From Sulfurovum sp. UBA12169 (GTDB lineage: Bacteria; Campylobacterota; Campylobacteria; Campylobacterales; Sulfurovaceae): a stretch of 64,000 nucleotides of DNA. Position numbers and translations under genes: made by a program. The stretch is taken from contig DLUH01000005.1 of NCBI GenBank assembly GCA_002742845.1, forward strand, positions 682,553 through 746,552. The letters are read 5' to 3'. This document shows positions 55,588 through 63,406 of this stretch, one piece after another (the stretch's first letter is position 1; each line of letters starts with the position of its first letter). The notes under the pieces were generated by a model. The model was not told the DNA's origin and made no database searches. It saw only the letters and a program-made list of their open reading frames with translations.

Positions 55588-56157
55588 ATGATGGCAGTCT
55601 ATACTCCAGGTATGCTTGCTGTTGAATATGTGGGGGGTTTCCCCTACGTTGTAAGGGAAGTAAAATATGCGCGGTTTGAGCCGTCCGTCACGCTCGAAGA
55701 AGGGGATATCATTTTCCTTCCTATGCTGTCTGCCATGATGCTGTTGAGGCGAAAACATCGTCTTTTCCGGCCGGCAACAGGTAAGCCGTTCTTCAACTCA
55801 GATGCAGCTGAAATCACGAAAGAGAACATCATGGACGTTACCACGGTGAGTGATGAGATGATCATGGGAGACCAACCTGAAGGAGAAACCTTCTTTGAAG
55901 AAGATGCAGCTGAAATCACGAAAGAGAACATCATGGACGTTACCACGGTGAGTGATGAGATGATCATGGGAGACCAACCTGAAGGAGAAACCTTCTTTGA
56001 AGAAGATGTAGCTGAAATCACGAAAGAGAACATCATGGACGTTACCACGGTGAGTGATGAGATGATCAGGGCGGCGTGCCGATCGTACGGCATCAAGACA
56101 GGCAAAAAGACGAGAAACGACCTTGTCGCGCTTTTGCTTCCTTTTCTTGAAAAATAA
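55588..56157 (+). CDS. Phage head-region protein with three tandem 34-residue repeats
   Basis: 189 residues: a 70-residue unique N-terminus, then EITKENIMDVTTVSDEMI-type repeats starting at residues 72, 106 and 140, then a short C-terminal helical unit (RAACRSYGIKTGKKTRNDLVALLLPFLEK) that looks like a SAP/HeH-type DNA-binding motif. It lies between capsid and adaptor and could be a head decoration or completion protein. Function unknown. Confidence 0.65.
   Translation: MMAVYTPGMLAVEYVGGFPYVVREVKYARFEPSVTLEEGDIIFLPMLSAMMLLRRKHRLFRPATGKPFFNSDAAEITKENIMDVTTVSDEMIMGDQPEGETFFEEDAAEITKENIMDVTTVSDEMIMGDQPEGETFFEEDVAEITKENIMDVTTVSDEMIRAACRSYGIKTGKKTRNDLVALLLPFLEK
55801..56070 (+). repeat. 102-bp tandem repeat, 2.6 copies
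   Basis: Copies start at 55801, 55903 and 56005. They are nearly identical in DNA (for example GCAGCT versus GTAGCT in the third), so the duplication is recent. The unit is a multiple of three and keeps the frame. Confidence 0.9.
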
Positions 56158-56191
56158 GCTATGGCTTCCGCCATAGCGTTTGGATGTTTTT
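56158..56191 (+). terminator. Hairpin after the repeat-protein gene, possible attenuator
   Basis: GCTATGGC and GCCATAGC with loop TTCC form a perfect 8-bp stem directly after the stop. A T-run follows nine bases later, further than in classical terminators, so leakiness or processing is likely. Confidence 0.5.
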
Positions 56192-56193
56192 CT

Positions 56194-56240
56194 CATGGTA
56201 TCAAGTGTCTTCCTCGCGTTGCGAGTGTTTTGATGCCATG
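56194..56240 (+). repeat. Long imperfect hairpin before the adaptor gene
   Basis: CATGGTATCAA pairs with TTGATGCCATG (one G-U), and inside it CTCGC pairs with GCGAG. It ends 26 bases before the adaptor start codon and could act as an RNase site or 5' stabiliser. Confidence 0.5.
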
Positions 56241-56266
56241 GCAAAGATATACCCAAAAGGAGACAC

Positions 56267-56881
56267 ATGATAGACGTAAGTATGCTGACCCTTTCCATCC
56301 GAACCAAGATAGGCGATACGGACGCGGCAAAATACCGTTTCAGCGATATGCAGATCATCGATGCGGTTAATGCCGCGCTCGATGAGTTGAGCGAAGGGCT
56401 GCTATGGTCTGTACGTACCTGGGTGATACCGTGCAAGGACGGTGTGGGAAGGTATGCGCTTCCGGATGATTTTCTGCGCCCTGTGTATGCTTCCTTCAAC
56501 GGAAAAATCATCAAAGAGATAGAAAGCCTTGAACATCGCGCGATCTCTGACAACTTCAGCACCGGCATAGCGTATGACAACCGTACGCTGCATCTCTTTC
56601 CTGAGGAATCTATCCGTGCTTCTGATACAGTAGAGCTATATTACAACAACTATGAGAACATAAATGACAAGAGCGATACTCTCGACCTCCCAAACGGATA
56701 CAAGCTGGTGATAGAGTACTATGTGCTGCATCTTTTGTATCAAAATCCCATAGCCAACAATCATATGCAAAAGAGCGCCGAAGCGCTGCAGCTGTTTGAG
56801 CGACGCCTGGAGAAGATCAAGGGTATCACTCGCGCGAATGTGCAGAGCAAAAGGGTGAGAAGCCCGTACAATAAAGTATAA
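56267..56881 (+). CDS. Phage adaptor / head-completion protein (DUF6682-like)
   Basis: 204 residues. The helical N-terminus (KYRFSDMQIIDAVNAALDELSEGLLWS), the RYALPDDFLRPVYASFNGK segment and the helical C-terminus resemble podovirus adaptor (gp4/gp11-like) proteins. Such proteins join the portal to the tail. RBS is AAAAGGAG. Confidence 0.6.
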   Translation: MIDVSMLTLSIRTKIGDTDAAKYRFSDMQIIDAVNAALDELSEGLLWSVRTWVIPCKDGVGRYALPDDFLRPVYASFNGKIIKEIESLEHRAISDNFSTGIAYDNRTLHLFPEESIRASDTVELYYNNYENINDKSDTLDLPNGYKLVIEYYVLHLLYQNPIANNHMQKSAEALQLFERRLEKIKGITRANVQSKRVRSPYNKV

Positions 56882-56893
56882 CAGGAGTGCAAT

Positions 56894-57493
56894 ATGGCGT
56901 ATGATGTGAGTATGTTTATGGCTGACGTAGAGACAATCTCTGATGAGCTTCGCGAAAACAGCATCTATAAAGATGCCAAAGAGAGCATCGAAAAAGCAAT
57001 GGATAATGTAGAAATCTCCAGTGAAGAGAAAAAGAAACTTCTTTCAGGGTATCTGCAAAATTTCAGCATTCCTGCGCTGCAGATGGCATTTGACGCTGCA
57101 AGCAAGATCAAGCTGCTAGAGCATGAAATAGAAAAAGCGGCTTTTGAAAAGCTTCGCGTGCTTGCAGACATCAAAAAGAATTACGGCTTTGGTAATGCAT
57201 CGGCTGAAGCAGGTCTGGGTGAAGATACGAAAGACGGCCTGGTCGATGAGCAGAAAGCAGGGTTTTTTAAAGATCAAATCTATAAACTGGCCAAGACGCT
57301 CTCAGAAAACTCCTACATGCTAGCGCAAAACGACGTCCCGACACCGGAATGGATGGCGGATGCAATCAAGCTTTGCTCTGAATTTCTCTCTGCGGGCAAA
57401 ATCGATATAACAGTGGACAGAACCCTGCCGGAAACTGTTACCACGGTGACGTATAATGCTAATGCTACTACCCCTAACGGGCTAGACGTGTAA
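56894..57493 (+). CDS. Phage virion-region hypothetical protein
   Basis: 199 residues, helical and acidic for the first 165 residues, then a Thr/Asn-rich tail ending TTPNGLDV. No family recognised. It lies two bases upstream of the large membrane-containing virion protein and could be its partner. Confidence 0.6.
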   Translation: MAYDVSMFMADVETISDELRENSIYKDAKESIEKAMDNVEISSEEKKKLLSGYLQNFSIPALQMAFDAASKIKLLEHEIEKAAFEKLRVLADIKKNYGFGNASAEAGLGEDTKDGLVDEQKAGFFKDQIYKLAKTLSENSYMLAQNDVPTPEWMADAIKLCSEFLSAGKIDITVDRTLPETVTTVTYNANATTPNGLDV

Positions 57494-57495
57494 CG

Positions 57496-59178
57496 ATGGC
57501 GGCGATCCGGCTCAACACGTATGACGGTTCGCTTGATCTTGGCGAAAACATGCGCGCAAACTTTTTGGCAGACCGTCTGGCTAAAAACAGATGGGGCAAA
57601 AAATTTGCCAGACTGTACACAAGGCATATGGGCGCAAAAAGCATCGGCGGAATTGACGTGGTGGGGACGTACGACTACACTAAAGGAATGCGTGCGATCA
57701 CGACAACGCTGGATGATGCGTGGGAAGAGCTTGACCGAGCGGAAACATTTAAGAGTATGCTTCAGGAGAATCTTTCTGTCAATATAGCTGGAACATGGCA
57801 TGTCGCCGGAGCGCTGAAACACAGTTTTTTCTCTGTGCTTGCAGAACAGAGCGATACCTCTTCGTTGTTTTATACCCCTGTCGTCAATGTGACGGGGCTT
57901 CGTATTTCTTTGAGCATAGAAACGGACGGGGGAGACGGAAGACGAGTGTCATACTTCCATACCACCGGAAACAGTGATACCAGTGCGAGCATCCTTGAGC
58001 CGCTCGAAGAAGCCGATGATACCTGCGGGGTGTATCTGTATGACAATACGGCAACGCCGTACGGGCATTATGACGGCGGGCTGAAAGGCGGCACGACACA
58101 TGACAACGTGCTTAGCAGTTACGGCATAGAAGATACGGCAAACCCTGCATTTGCAGCAAACCAGGAAGATAGGTTTGCTGCGATATGGAGCGAACTGGAA
58201 TACTATGGCGGGATGATCGCGAAGCTGCGCCTGCCTGAACATGAAGAATACACACTTCCGCCGCCGTTTTCTGTCGTGATAGGGCTTGGTCAGCTATTTG
58301 ACTATCTTGACAAGCGCATAGAGACGCTAAACGAGACGATCGAGACGCTAGAAAACGATGACGGCAGGAAGGGCGAGGATATCGAGCTGCTTGAGCATCT
58401 CGGCGTCGCCGATACCCTCAGCGAAAACATCAGCGACCCAGGCGAGATCAAGTATATCTGGTTTGAGTTTTTCAAGAAAGATGTAGAGATACAGTATGTA
58501 TACAATATGGACACGCAAACCTATGAGCCTGATCCTAGCTCTCCGTGGTGGGAAGCCGAAGAGTTTGACGAGATACGCAAGCATGTGAAGAATTTCCATG
58601 AGTATTGCGTTTTGGATGTCAGCATCGGTGCAACCGTGTATGTCAAGAAGGAAGTGCTTTCGCTTGCGGGGTGGAAGATATTTTGGTTTGTTTCTGCGTT
58701 TTTGGGTACGGATGCCAAAGCGAAGGACAAATCGTTTTTTGAGAAGCTGCTGAGTTTTGTGCTGCTGGTCGTAGCAATCGTACTGACGGTACTCTCAAAC
58801 AACCCGATGTGGCTCAAAGTGCTGCTCGTGACTACCACCGTGATGGGATATATGGGGGTATTGACTCCTGAGCTTGCGCTGGCTGTTGCTATCATCAGTT
58901 TCGGGTACGGACTCTACAGCACGGACTTTTCCTCGTTGAGCGGCATGGAAATGTTCAAGTTTGCCGTGCAAAACATAAATATGGTGATGAAAATCGTGCA
59001 TTTGTACGATGCGGTAGGGCTGCAAGAGCGTCTCGAAAAAGAAGCGAAAGAAAAGAATGACGAAAAAAGCATCGCACAGATGCAAGATGATGCGATGCGG
59101 TACATCTACTCTGATGCGTACAGCCAGTACGATGAATTTTATTCTTTGCTGTACCGTTACGAACCCATTTACCTGTGA
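57496..59178 (+). CDS. Large putative virion/ejection protein with membrane segments
   Basis: 560 residues; no family recognised. Residues 1-250 are globular with beta-rich parts, 270-310 form a coiled coil (RIETLNETIETLENDDGRKG), and about 415-480 hold two or three strongly hydrophobic helices (LLSFVLLVVAIVLTVLS and following). The C-terminus is charged. Membrane helices in a structural-cluster protein suggest an ejection protein that spans the host membrane during infection; this is inference. Confidence 0.6.
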   Translation: MAAIRLNTYDGSLDLGENMRANFLADRLAKNRWGKKFARLYTRHMGAKSIGGIDVVGTYDYTKGMRAITTTLDDAWEELDRAETFKSMLQENLSVNIAGTWHVAGALKHSFFSVLAEQSDTSSLFYTPVVNVTGLRISLSIETDGGDGRRVSYFHTTGNSDTSASILEPLEEADDTCGVYLYDNTATPYGHYDGGLKGGTTHDNVLSSYGIEDTANPAFAANQEDRFAAIWSELEYYGGMIAKLRLPEHEEYTLPPPFSVVIGLGQLFDYLDKRIETLNETIETLENDDGRKGEDIELLEHLGVADTLSENISDPGEIKYIWFEFFKKDVEIQYVYNMDTQTYEPDPSSPWWEAEEFDEIRKHVKNFHEYCVLDVSIGATVYVKKEVLSLAGWKIFWFVSAFLGTDAKAKDKSFFEKLLSFVLLVVAIVLTVLSNNPMWLKVLLVTTTVMGYMGVLTPELALAVAIISFGYGLYSTDFSSLSGMEMFKFAVQNINMVMKIVHLYDAVGLQERLEKEAKEKNDEKSIAQMQDDAMRYIYSDAYSQYDEFYSLLYRYEPIYL

Positions 59179-59226
59179 TCTAAACTTCCCCCCCTTTTTT
59201 TTCTGCAGTTTTCTTTTCTATACTTA
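59178..59226 (+). promoter_or_regulatory. Putative phage late promoter PL2
   Basis: ATCTAAACTT, seven C and five T (59178-59199), 18 variable bases, and CTATACTTA with TATACT at 59219-59224. The layout is identical to the copy at 53468-53516, with 38 bases between TAAACTT and TATACT in both. It overlaps the preceding stop codon and serves the genes from 59259 on. Confidence 0.7.
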
Positions 59227-59258
59227 GGACCATATGACTTTAAAAAAAGGACAGAGAT

Positions 59259-59573
59259 ATGCCAATGACAAACTATGGAACATTTACACCGGAGCTTTTA
59301 TTCAAAGATCTTGCAGGAAGCTCTTTGATGGGGGCGCAAACGGTGCAGCCGAATGTGGGAGCTCAAACAGAAGAAAACACCTCCGGAATATTGTCAGATA
59401 TTGGCGGCCTGCAGGGGATATCGTCTCTGCTGGGCGCCGTAGGCGGCATCATGGGCGCAAGAGACGAATCTAAATGGAGAGAAAGGCAAGAACGCCGCGA
59501 AGAAGCACGAGTAGCACGCGAAGAGCGCAGACAGGAAAAGTTTGAATCTGATATGAACAGGGCATGGAACTAG
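59259..59573 (+). CDS. Small phage virion-associated protein
   Basis: 104 residues. A Gly/Ser-rich middle with a weakly hydrophobic GISSLLGAVGGIMGA (about 52-66) is followed by a very Arg/Glu-rich coiled-coil tail. Such proteins occur next to ejection proteins in podoviruses. It is the first gene after late promoter PL2, with an MPM start like the scaffold gene. Confidence 0.6.
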   Translation: MPMTNYGTFTPELLFKDLAGSSLMGAQTVQPNVGAQTEENTSGILSDIGGLQGISSLLGAVGGIMGARDESKWRERQERREEARVAREERRQEKFESDMNRAWN

Positions 59574-59574
59574 A

Positions 59575-60033
59575 ATGCGGACTGTGGCGCTTGCAACGCC
59601 TTTGGCAGAAGGCGACACCTTGACTGTAGAAAAAAGAAGCCGGTATCTGCATCCGATAGGTTGCGATATCGTGACGTTGACGGCAGGTGCGGGCGGCATC
59701 GCGCAGGCCGAACTTGAAGAAACGGCGCAAGACGAGTGTTATGCTGCCGTGTTTGCAGGCGGGAAAACGCTACCGTTTTGGGTGTATGAGGGTGAAAGCG
59801 TACAGGAAATCGACCTTACAGGCCCTATCTATCCGCGCAACGCGATACAAAATTATGAGGGCCGCATCGAAGAAGCAGCGGCCAACGCTGTGCGCATGAT
59901 AGATATGAGCGTATGCGGATATCCGAATGTAAACCAGGAAGACCAGCGTCTTGGGTGCCGGTATGCTGCATACGAATCAGGCGAAGAAGATATGCGCGTC
60001 TGTGAAATAGATACAGCGATAGGTAATCCCTAA
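59575..60033 (+). CDS. Phage structural-region hypothetical protein
   Basis: 152 residues, beta-rich. LPFWVYEGESVQEIDLTGPIYP near 63-84 looks like a small structural domain. No family recognised. It starts one base after the previous stop. Confidence 0.55.
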   Translation: MRTVALATPLAEGDTLTVEKRSRYLHPIGCDIVTLTAGAGGIAQAELEETAQDECYAAVFAGGKTLPFWVYEGESVQEIDLTGPIYPRNAIQNYEGRIEEAAANAVRMIDMSVCGYPNVNQEDQRLGCRYAAYESGEEDMRVCEIDTAIGNP

Positions 60034-60054
60034 TAGAATAAAAAAGAGGCAAAG

Positions 60055-60804
60055 ATGAGCACATGTGATAAAGAAAACGGGTTTGCGGCGAAGCTGAACA
60101 GCGTTTATGGGTGGCTGACGGAGTTGATGCCTAGCCTAAGTGCGCTTTTGGGCATTGTGGACAGCAAGGACGAGATAATAGCGGCGGCTGATGAAGCCAC
60201 GGAGGCTAGCAGTGAAGCGCAGCTGCGCGTGTGGGAAGCGCAGGCGAAGATGCTTACGGCGGACAGCTACGCCAATGAGCTTTCGGGCGTTTTGGTGAAG
60301 ATATATAGCAGCAACGGGGACGGGACGTTTAGTTCTGTTGATTCGGACGAGTACAGTGCGCTGCATTGGGCAGGGGTATTGGAAACTTTGGGTACCGGAG
60401 GAACGGTGCTCGAGCTTGATCTTGCTCCTAAATTGGGCGGCGCGCTTGACTGCAACTTGAAGACTATCAATAAGAGTGCCGTAAGGCAGATCATCGACGC
60501 AAGTGTTTCTGCCGGAACGCATACGTTTGATTATGCGAACGGGGATATGCAGCAGCTGACAGTTACGGGCAATATGGCGATCGCTTTTAGCGGTTTTCCT
60601 GCCGGGCAGGTTTCTGCGTTTATCATAGATGCCGTAAACTGGGGAAGCTACACCGTGACGCATCCTGTAGGTATGCTATTTGGCAACGGTGAAGCCCCAA
60701 TCTATACTTCTGCCGGGACAGACAGACTTTTGGTGACATGTGATAAAGACGGAATTTTCACGCTTAGCGTAACAGAGCAGAATATCAAGGCGGTCGTCGC
60801 ATGA
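60055..60804 (+). CDS. Putative tail fibre protein
   Basis: 249 residues. The middle part (EAQLRVWEAQAKMLTADSYANELSGVLVKIYSSNGDGTFSSVDSDEYSALHWAG) has the pattern found after the N-terminal domain of phage tail fibres. The C-terminal part is beta-rich, with GALDCNLKTINKSAVRQIIDASVSAGTHTFDY repeats typical of fibre shafts. It overlaps the next gene by four bases. Confidence 0.65.
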   Translation: MSTCDKENGFAAKLNSVYGWLTELMPSLSALLGIVDSKDEIIAAADEATEASSEAQLRVWEAQAKMLTADSYANELSGVLVKIYSSNGDGTFSSVDSDEYSALHWAGVLETLGTGGTVLELDLAPKLGGALDCNLKTINKSAVRQIIDASVSAGTHTFDYANGDMQQLTVTGNMAIAFSGFPAGQVSAFIIDAVNWGSYTVTHPVGMLFGNGEAPIYTSAGTDRLLVTCDKDGIFTLSVTEQNIKAVVA

Positions 60805-61541
60805 TGATAGCTAAAAAAATGATGACAGCAAAGAAGGATAAGCTTGTTTATGTCGGCGGCAAAGTATTTACCGCAGGAAGTGTGGGCGCCGCCGGTCTGT
60901 CTATACCTCTGACGGATTTGTCTGGGGGCATAAACTCGGAGCCCTCTGAGGGCGATATAGTAATCGTAGCGAATGCAGTGTCCGGGCAATCTGCATACAC
61001 TCTTACGTCATATTACCCTGTCGATTTTACCACGCTAGCGTCTGTGACGGCTACAGATGCAAATAAAACAACTCTTAAACTTTCGTATAAGATTATGGCA
61101 GCAATACCAGATACGAGTATAAGCATCCCGACAAACGCAGACTCATATACAGGAAACGCCGTGATCGTGCAGGTGTGGCGAGGTGTAGATCCTTTGCTTC
61201 CTATAAGAGATCTTTATGGTTTTTATATGGCTGCTACGCATATAGACGGCGCGCACCCTAATCCTCCCGTGTGTGAGCCTATAACAAAAGGAGCAGTTGT
61301 AGCTGCTTTCGGCGCAGAGGGATGCGCAGGCATGGTCGGAGGGGTATTTTCTTCTGGTGATCTTGAAAAGTTCATTTCTGGTCTTGGTGAGGCTGCGAGT
61401 TATATCGGCGTAGCCTGCGCCGGCGGTTATAAAAGATGCAGTGAATATGACGCCGTAGACCCTGCGTCGTTTAGTTTTTCAGGTACCGGCTCGGCAGATA
61501 ATGCATCGGTAAGTTTTTCAATCGTACTCAATCCGGCGTAA
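60801..61541 (+). CDS. Putative tail-associated protein
   Basis: 246 residues, Gly/Ala/Ser-rich and beta-predicted. No family recognised. Its position between the fibre-like gene and the DUF4376 protein suggests a receptor-binding or fibre-tip protein; confirmation would need structure comparison. Confidence 0.5.
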   Translation: MMIAKKMMTAKKDKLVYVGGKVFTAGSVGAAGLSIPLTDLSGGINSEPSEGDIVIVANAVSGQSAYTLTSYYPVDFTTLASVTATDANKTTLKLSYKIMAAIPDTSISIPTNADSYTGNAVIVQVWRGVDPLLPIRDLYGFYMAATHIDGAHPNPPVCEPITKGAVVAAFGAEGCAGMVGGVFSSGDLEKFISGLGEAASYIGVACAGGYKRCSEYDAVDPASFSFSGTGSADNASVSFSIVLNPA

Positions 61542-61553
61542 AAGGAGAAATAA

Positions 61554-62072
61554 ATGTACGCAGAAATAAAAGACGGAAACATAACAAAAATAGTAAGGCC
61601 GGGGGGGAGTTATAAAAATATCTCTTTTGGGAAATTGGCACAAGATCAAGAGTACCTTGATGCCGGGCTGTATAAGCTCATGGAAGAAACTCCGGTTACT
61701 ACCGAATACCAAAAACTTGGCGGGGAGATCATCGCAATAGACGAAGCTTCAAAAACGGTCACACGCACGAAAGAAGTGCTTGGTATAAGCCTCGAAGAGA
61801 TAGAGGCTGCCGATAAGAGAAAAGCTCAAAAAGCAAGGAAAGAAGCCATGCTTGCAGGTGCACCGTACACGCTCAATAACACGGTGTACCAAATCTCTTT
61901 TACTTCGGATGATGCCAACGGCCTAATGCAGGTGGGCAAAGCGTTTGAGCTGGGGGTAACAAGTACCGTTGTGAAATTTGAGAATGGCACTACTATGCCG
62001 GTCACGCCTGCTGAATTTAGCGATTTTGCTGTATGGTTTGTAGCAGAGCGCAATAGGTTTTTTGTGAATTAA
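61554..62072 (+). CDS. DUF4376-like tail fibre protein
   Basis: 172 residues. The C-terminal half (KRKAQKARKEAMLAGAPYTLNNTVYQISFTSDDANGLMQVGKAFELG ... FVAERNRFFVN) has the pattern of DUF4376, found at the ends of tail fibre or assembly proteins. A run of seven G falls in codons 20-22 and could be slippage-prone. Confidence 0.65.
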   Translation: MYAEIKDGNITKIVRPGGSYKNISFGKLAQDQEYLDAGLYKLMEETPVTTEYQKLGGEIIAIDEASKTVTRTKEVLGISLEEIEAADKRKAQKARKEAMLAGAPYTLNNTVYQISFTSDDANGLMQVGKAFELGVTSTVVKFENGTTMPVTPAEFSDFAVWFVAERNRFFVN

Positions 62073-62088
62073 AACAGGGAGATGAGGG

Positions 62089-62403
62089 ATGAGGGACTTT
62101 TTACTTTTATTGACGGCGCTAATGCTGTTCGTGCCCGTTTTTGTGGCGGGCACGGTGATACATCTGAGGAAAGAATTTAAACTTCGACATCGTTTTTCGA
62201 TGACTGGTTATGCGTACAATATCGCGCTGCATATTGACCGCGCGGGGGGTGCGATGCTTTTCAACTCTGAAAACAAGACGATCTCCGCGATGGCGTACGA
62301 GAAAAATATCCGATGGCTTGTGGTTCTTGTTAACTGGATATTTCGCGACCAATACCACTGCCTTCATGCCTGGCAGGATGAGTTTGGGAGGGCAAAACTG
62401 TGA
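62089..62403 (+). CDS. Small phage membrane protein before the holin
   Basis: 104 residues with an N-terminal membrane helix (FLLLLTALMLFVPVFVAGTVI) and a soluble part containing NWIFRDQYHCLHAW. It overlaps the holin gene by four bases and is probably part of the lysis cassette. No family recognised. Confidence 0.6.
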   Translation: MRDFLLLLTALMLFVPVFVAGTVIHLRKEFKLRHRFSMTGYAYNIALHIDRAGGAMLFNSENKTISAMAYEKNIRWLVVLVNWIFRDQYHCLHAWQDEFGRAKL

Positions 62404-62846
62404 GCGAGGCATATACTACATGGATGATCATCTACAACACGCTGCTCGCAGGCTTTGCAATGTTTTTGACGTACCTGGGGCTAAATAAAGAAGCGTTTAC
62501 GCTGTTTGCCGCGCTTCTTTTCATCGACTACCTGACGGGCGTGGGCAAAGCGGGAGTGCTGGGGCAAAGCATCACGTCAAACAAGATGAAGTACGGCATC
62601 GCCTCGAAAATGGTGCTGCTCTTCATACCTATCGTGCTGGCTATCGGGGCGAAGATCATCAAGCATGACGCTGAGGATATACTCTTTGTGGGGATCAACA
62701 TCCTGGTGCTGAGCGAAGTGTACAGCATCATCGGCAATATCTACTCCATGCGTACCAAAGAAGAGCTTCCTGAGATCGACGCGGTGGCCGCGATAGGCAA
62801 ATTCATCCGCGACAAACTCATCGCGCTGAGCGGGGGTGAGAAATGA
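62400..62846 (+). CDS. Phage holin (phage_holin_4 / Bacteriophage holin family)
   Basis: 148 residues with three or four membrane helices. LFAALLFIDYLTGVGKAG and KYGIASKMVLLFIPIVLAIGAKII match the holin-4 family pattern (D-x-x-T-G followed by S-x-K/GxxxK). It permeabilises the membrane to release the endolysin. GTG start; coupled to the spanin gene. Confidence 0.85.
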   Translation: MSEAYTTWMIIYNTLLAGFAMFLTYLGLNKEAFTLFAALLFIDYLTGVGKAGVLGQSITSNKMKYGIASKMVLLFIPIVLAIGAKIIKHDAEDILFVGINILVLSEVYSIIGNIYSMRTKEELPEIDAVAAIGKFIRDKLIALSGGEK

Positions 62847-63121
62847 TGTATCAGTTCAGGGTTTATCTTTACGCGGCAGTTATTTTGGGCGCAACAGCGT
62901 TTCTGTACTTTTGGCATTACAAGCCCATGGGTGAGCTTGAAGAGGCAAAAAAAGAGATCGAAGCCAAAGAGCTCATCATCGATCTAGGCAAGCATGACAA
63001 AGAAAAAGCGGTGTTTGAAGCGAAACAGCAAGCGAAAAAAGAGACGCTGCAAGATCAAAAAAAGGAGGTACACGATGAGATCAATAGTTCTGTTGGTCAT
63101 CATATCATTTGGATTCGTTAG
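62843..63121 (+). CDS. Rz-like inner-membrane spanin
   Basis: 92 residues: one N-terminal membrane helix (about 6-25) and a long periplasmic coiled coil (about 30-80). It overlaps the holin by four bases, and the lipoprotein spanin starts inside its 3' end, the classical Rz/Rz1 arrangement. Confidence 0.75.
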   Translation: MMYQFRVYLYAAVILGATAFLYFWHYKPMGELEEAKKEIEAKELIIDLGKHDKEKAVFEAKQQAKKETLQDQKKEVHDEINSSVGHHIIWIR

Positions 63122-63236
63122 CTGCGGCACGCCAAAGACGCACTATGTGTATCTGCCGTGTCCGAAGCTGCAACTTTATGAGCTGAATGTTACGGAAGAT
63201 GTGCCGTTTGCATTACATTATGAGGTGCAAAAATGA
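63075..63236 (+). CDS. Rz1-like outer-membrane spanin lipoprotein
   Basis: 53 codons starting at ATG after a strong AAAGGAGG. The signal peptide ends in the lipobox FVSC, giving a mature lipoprotein of about 38 residues with a Pro. It overlaps the Rz-like gene by 47 bases in another frame. The two would fuse inner and outer membranes in the last step of lysis. Confidence 0.75.
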   Translation: MRSIVLLVIISFGFVSCGTPKTHYVYLPCPKLQLYELNVTEDVPFALHYEVQK

Positions 63237-63406
63237 GTAGAAATGTCGTGCTGGAGGAGAAAGAGTTTAAGACGCTGGTCGAAGAGCTTCAGAAGCTTAG
63301 AGAAGAGAAAAAAGAGCTGCTTAAAGCTAATGAGTTTTTGAACGGACAAATAAGAGAATATAACGAAAGGTTTGCCAATGAGCATCAAAGAAAAGATCAT
63401 CAATAG
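63233..63406 (+). CDS. Small coiled-coil phage protein (57 aa)
   Basis: MSRNVVLEEKEFKTLVEELQKLREEKKELLKANEF... is almost entirely one coiled coil. It starts at ATGA with the spanin stop and overlaps the endolysin by 29 bases. Function unknown. Confidence 0.5.
   Translation: MSRNVVLEEKEFKTLVEELQKLREEKKELLKANEFLNGQIREYNERFANEHQRKDHQ

Noticed and set aside
55801-56070. CRISPR-like repeat array
   Set aside because: The repeats are directly adjacent with no spacers and lie in frame inside a gene. No CRISPR array was seen elsewhere in the window.
55644-56580. Long minus-strand frames opposite the repeat gene
   Set aside because: The tandem repeat keeps the opposite frames open. They lack starts with RBS and known motifs.
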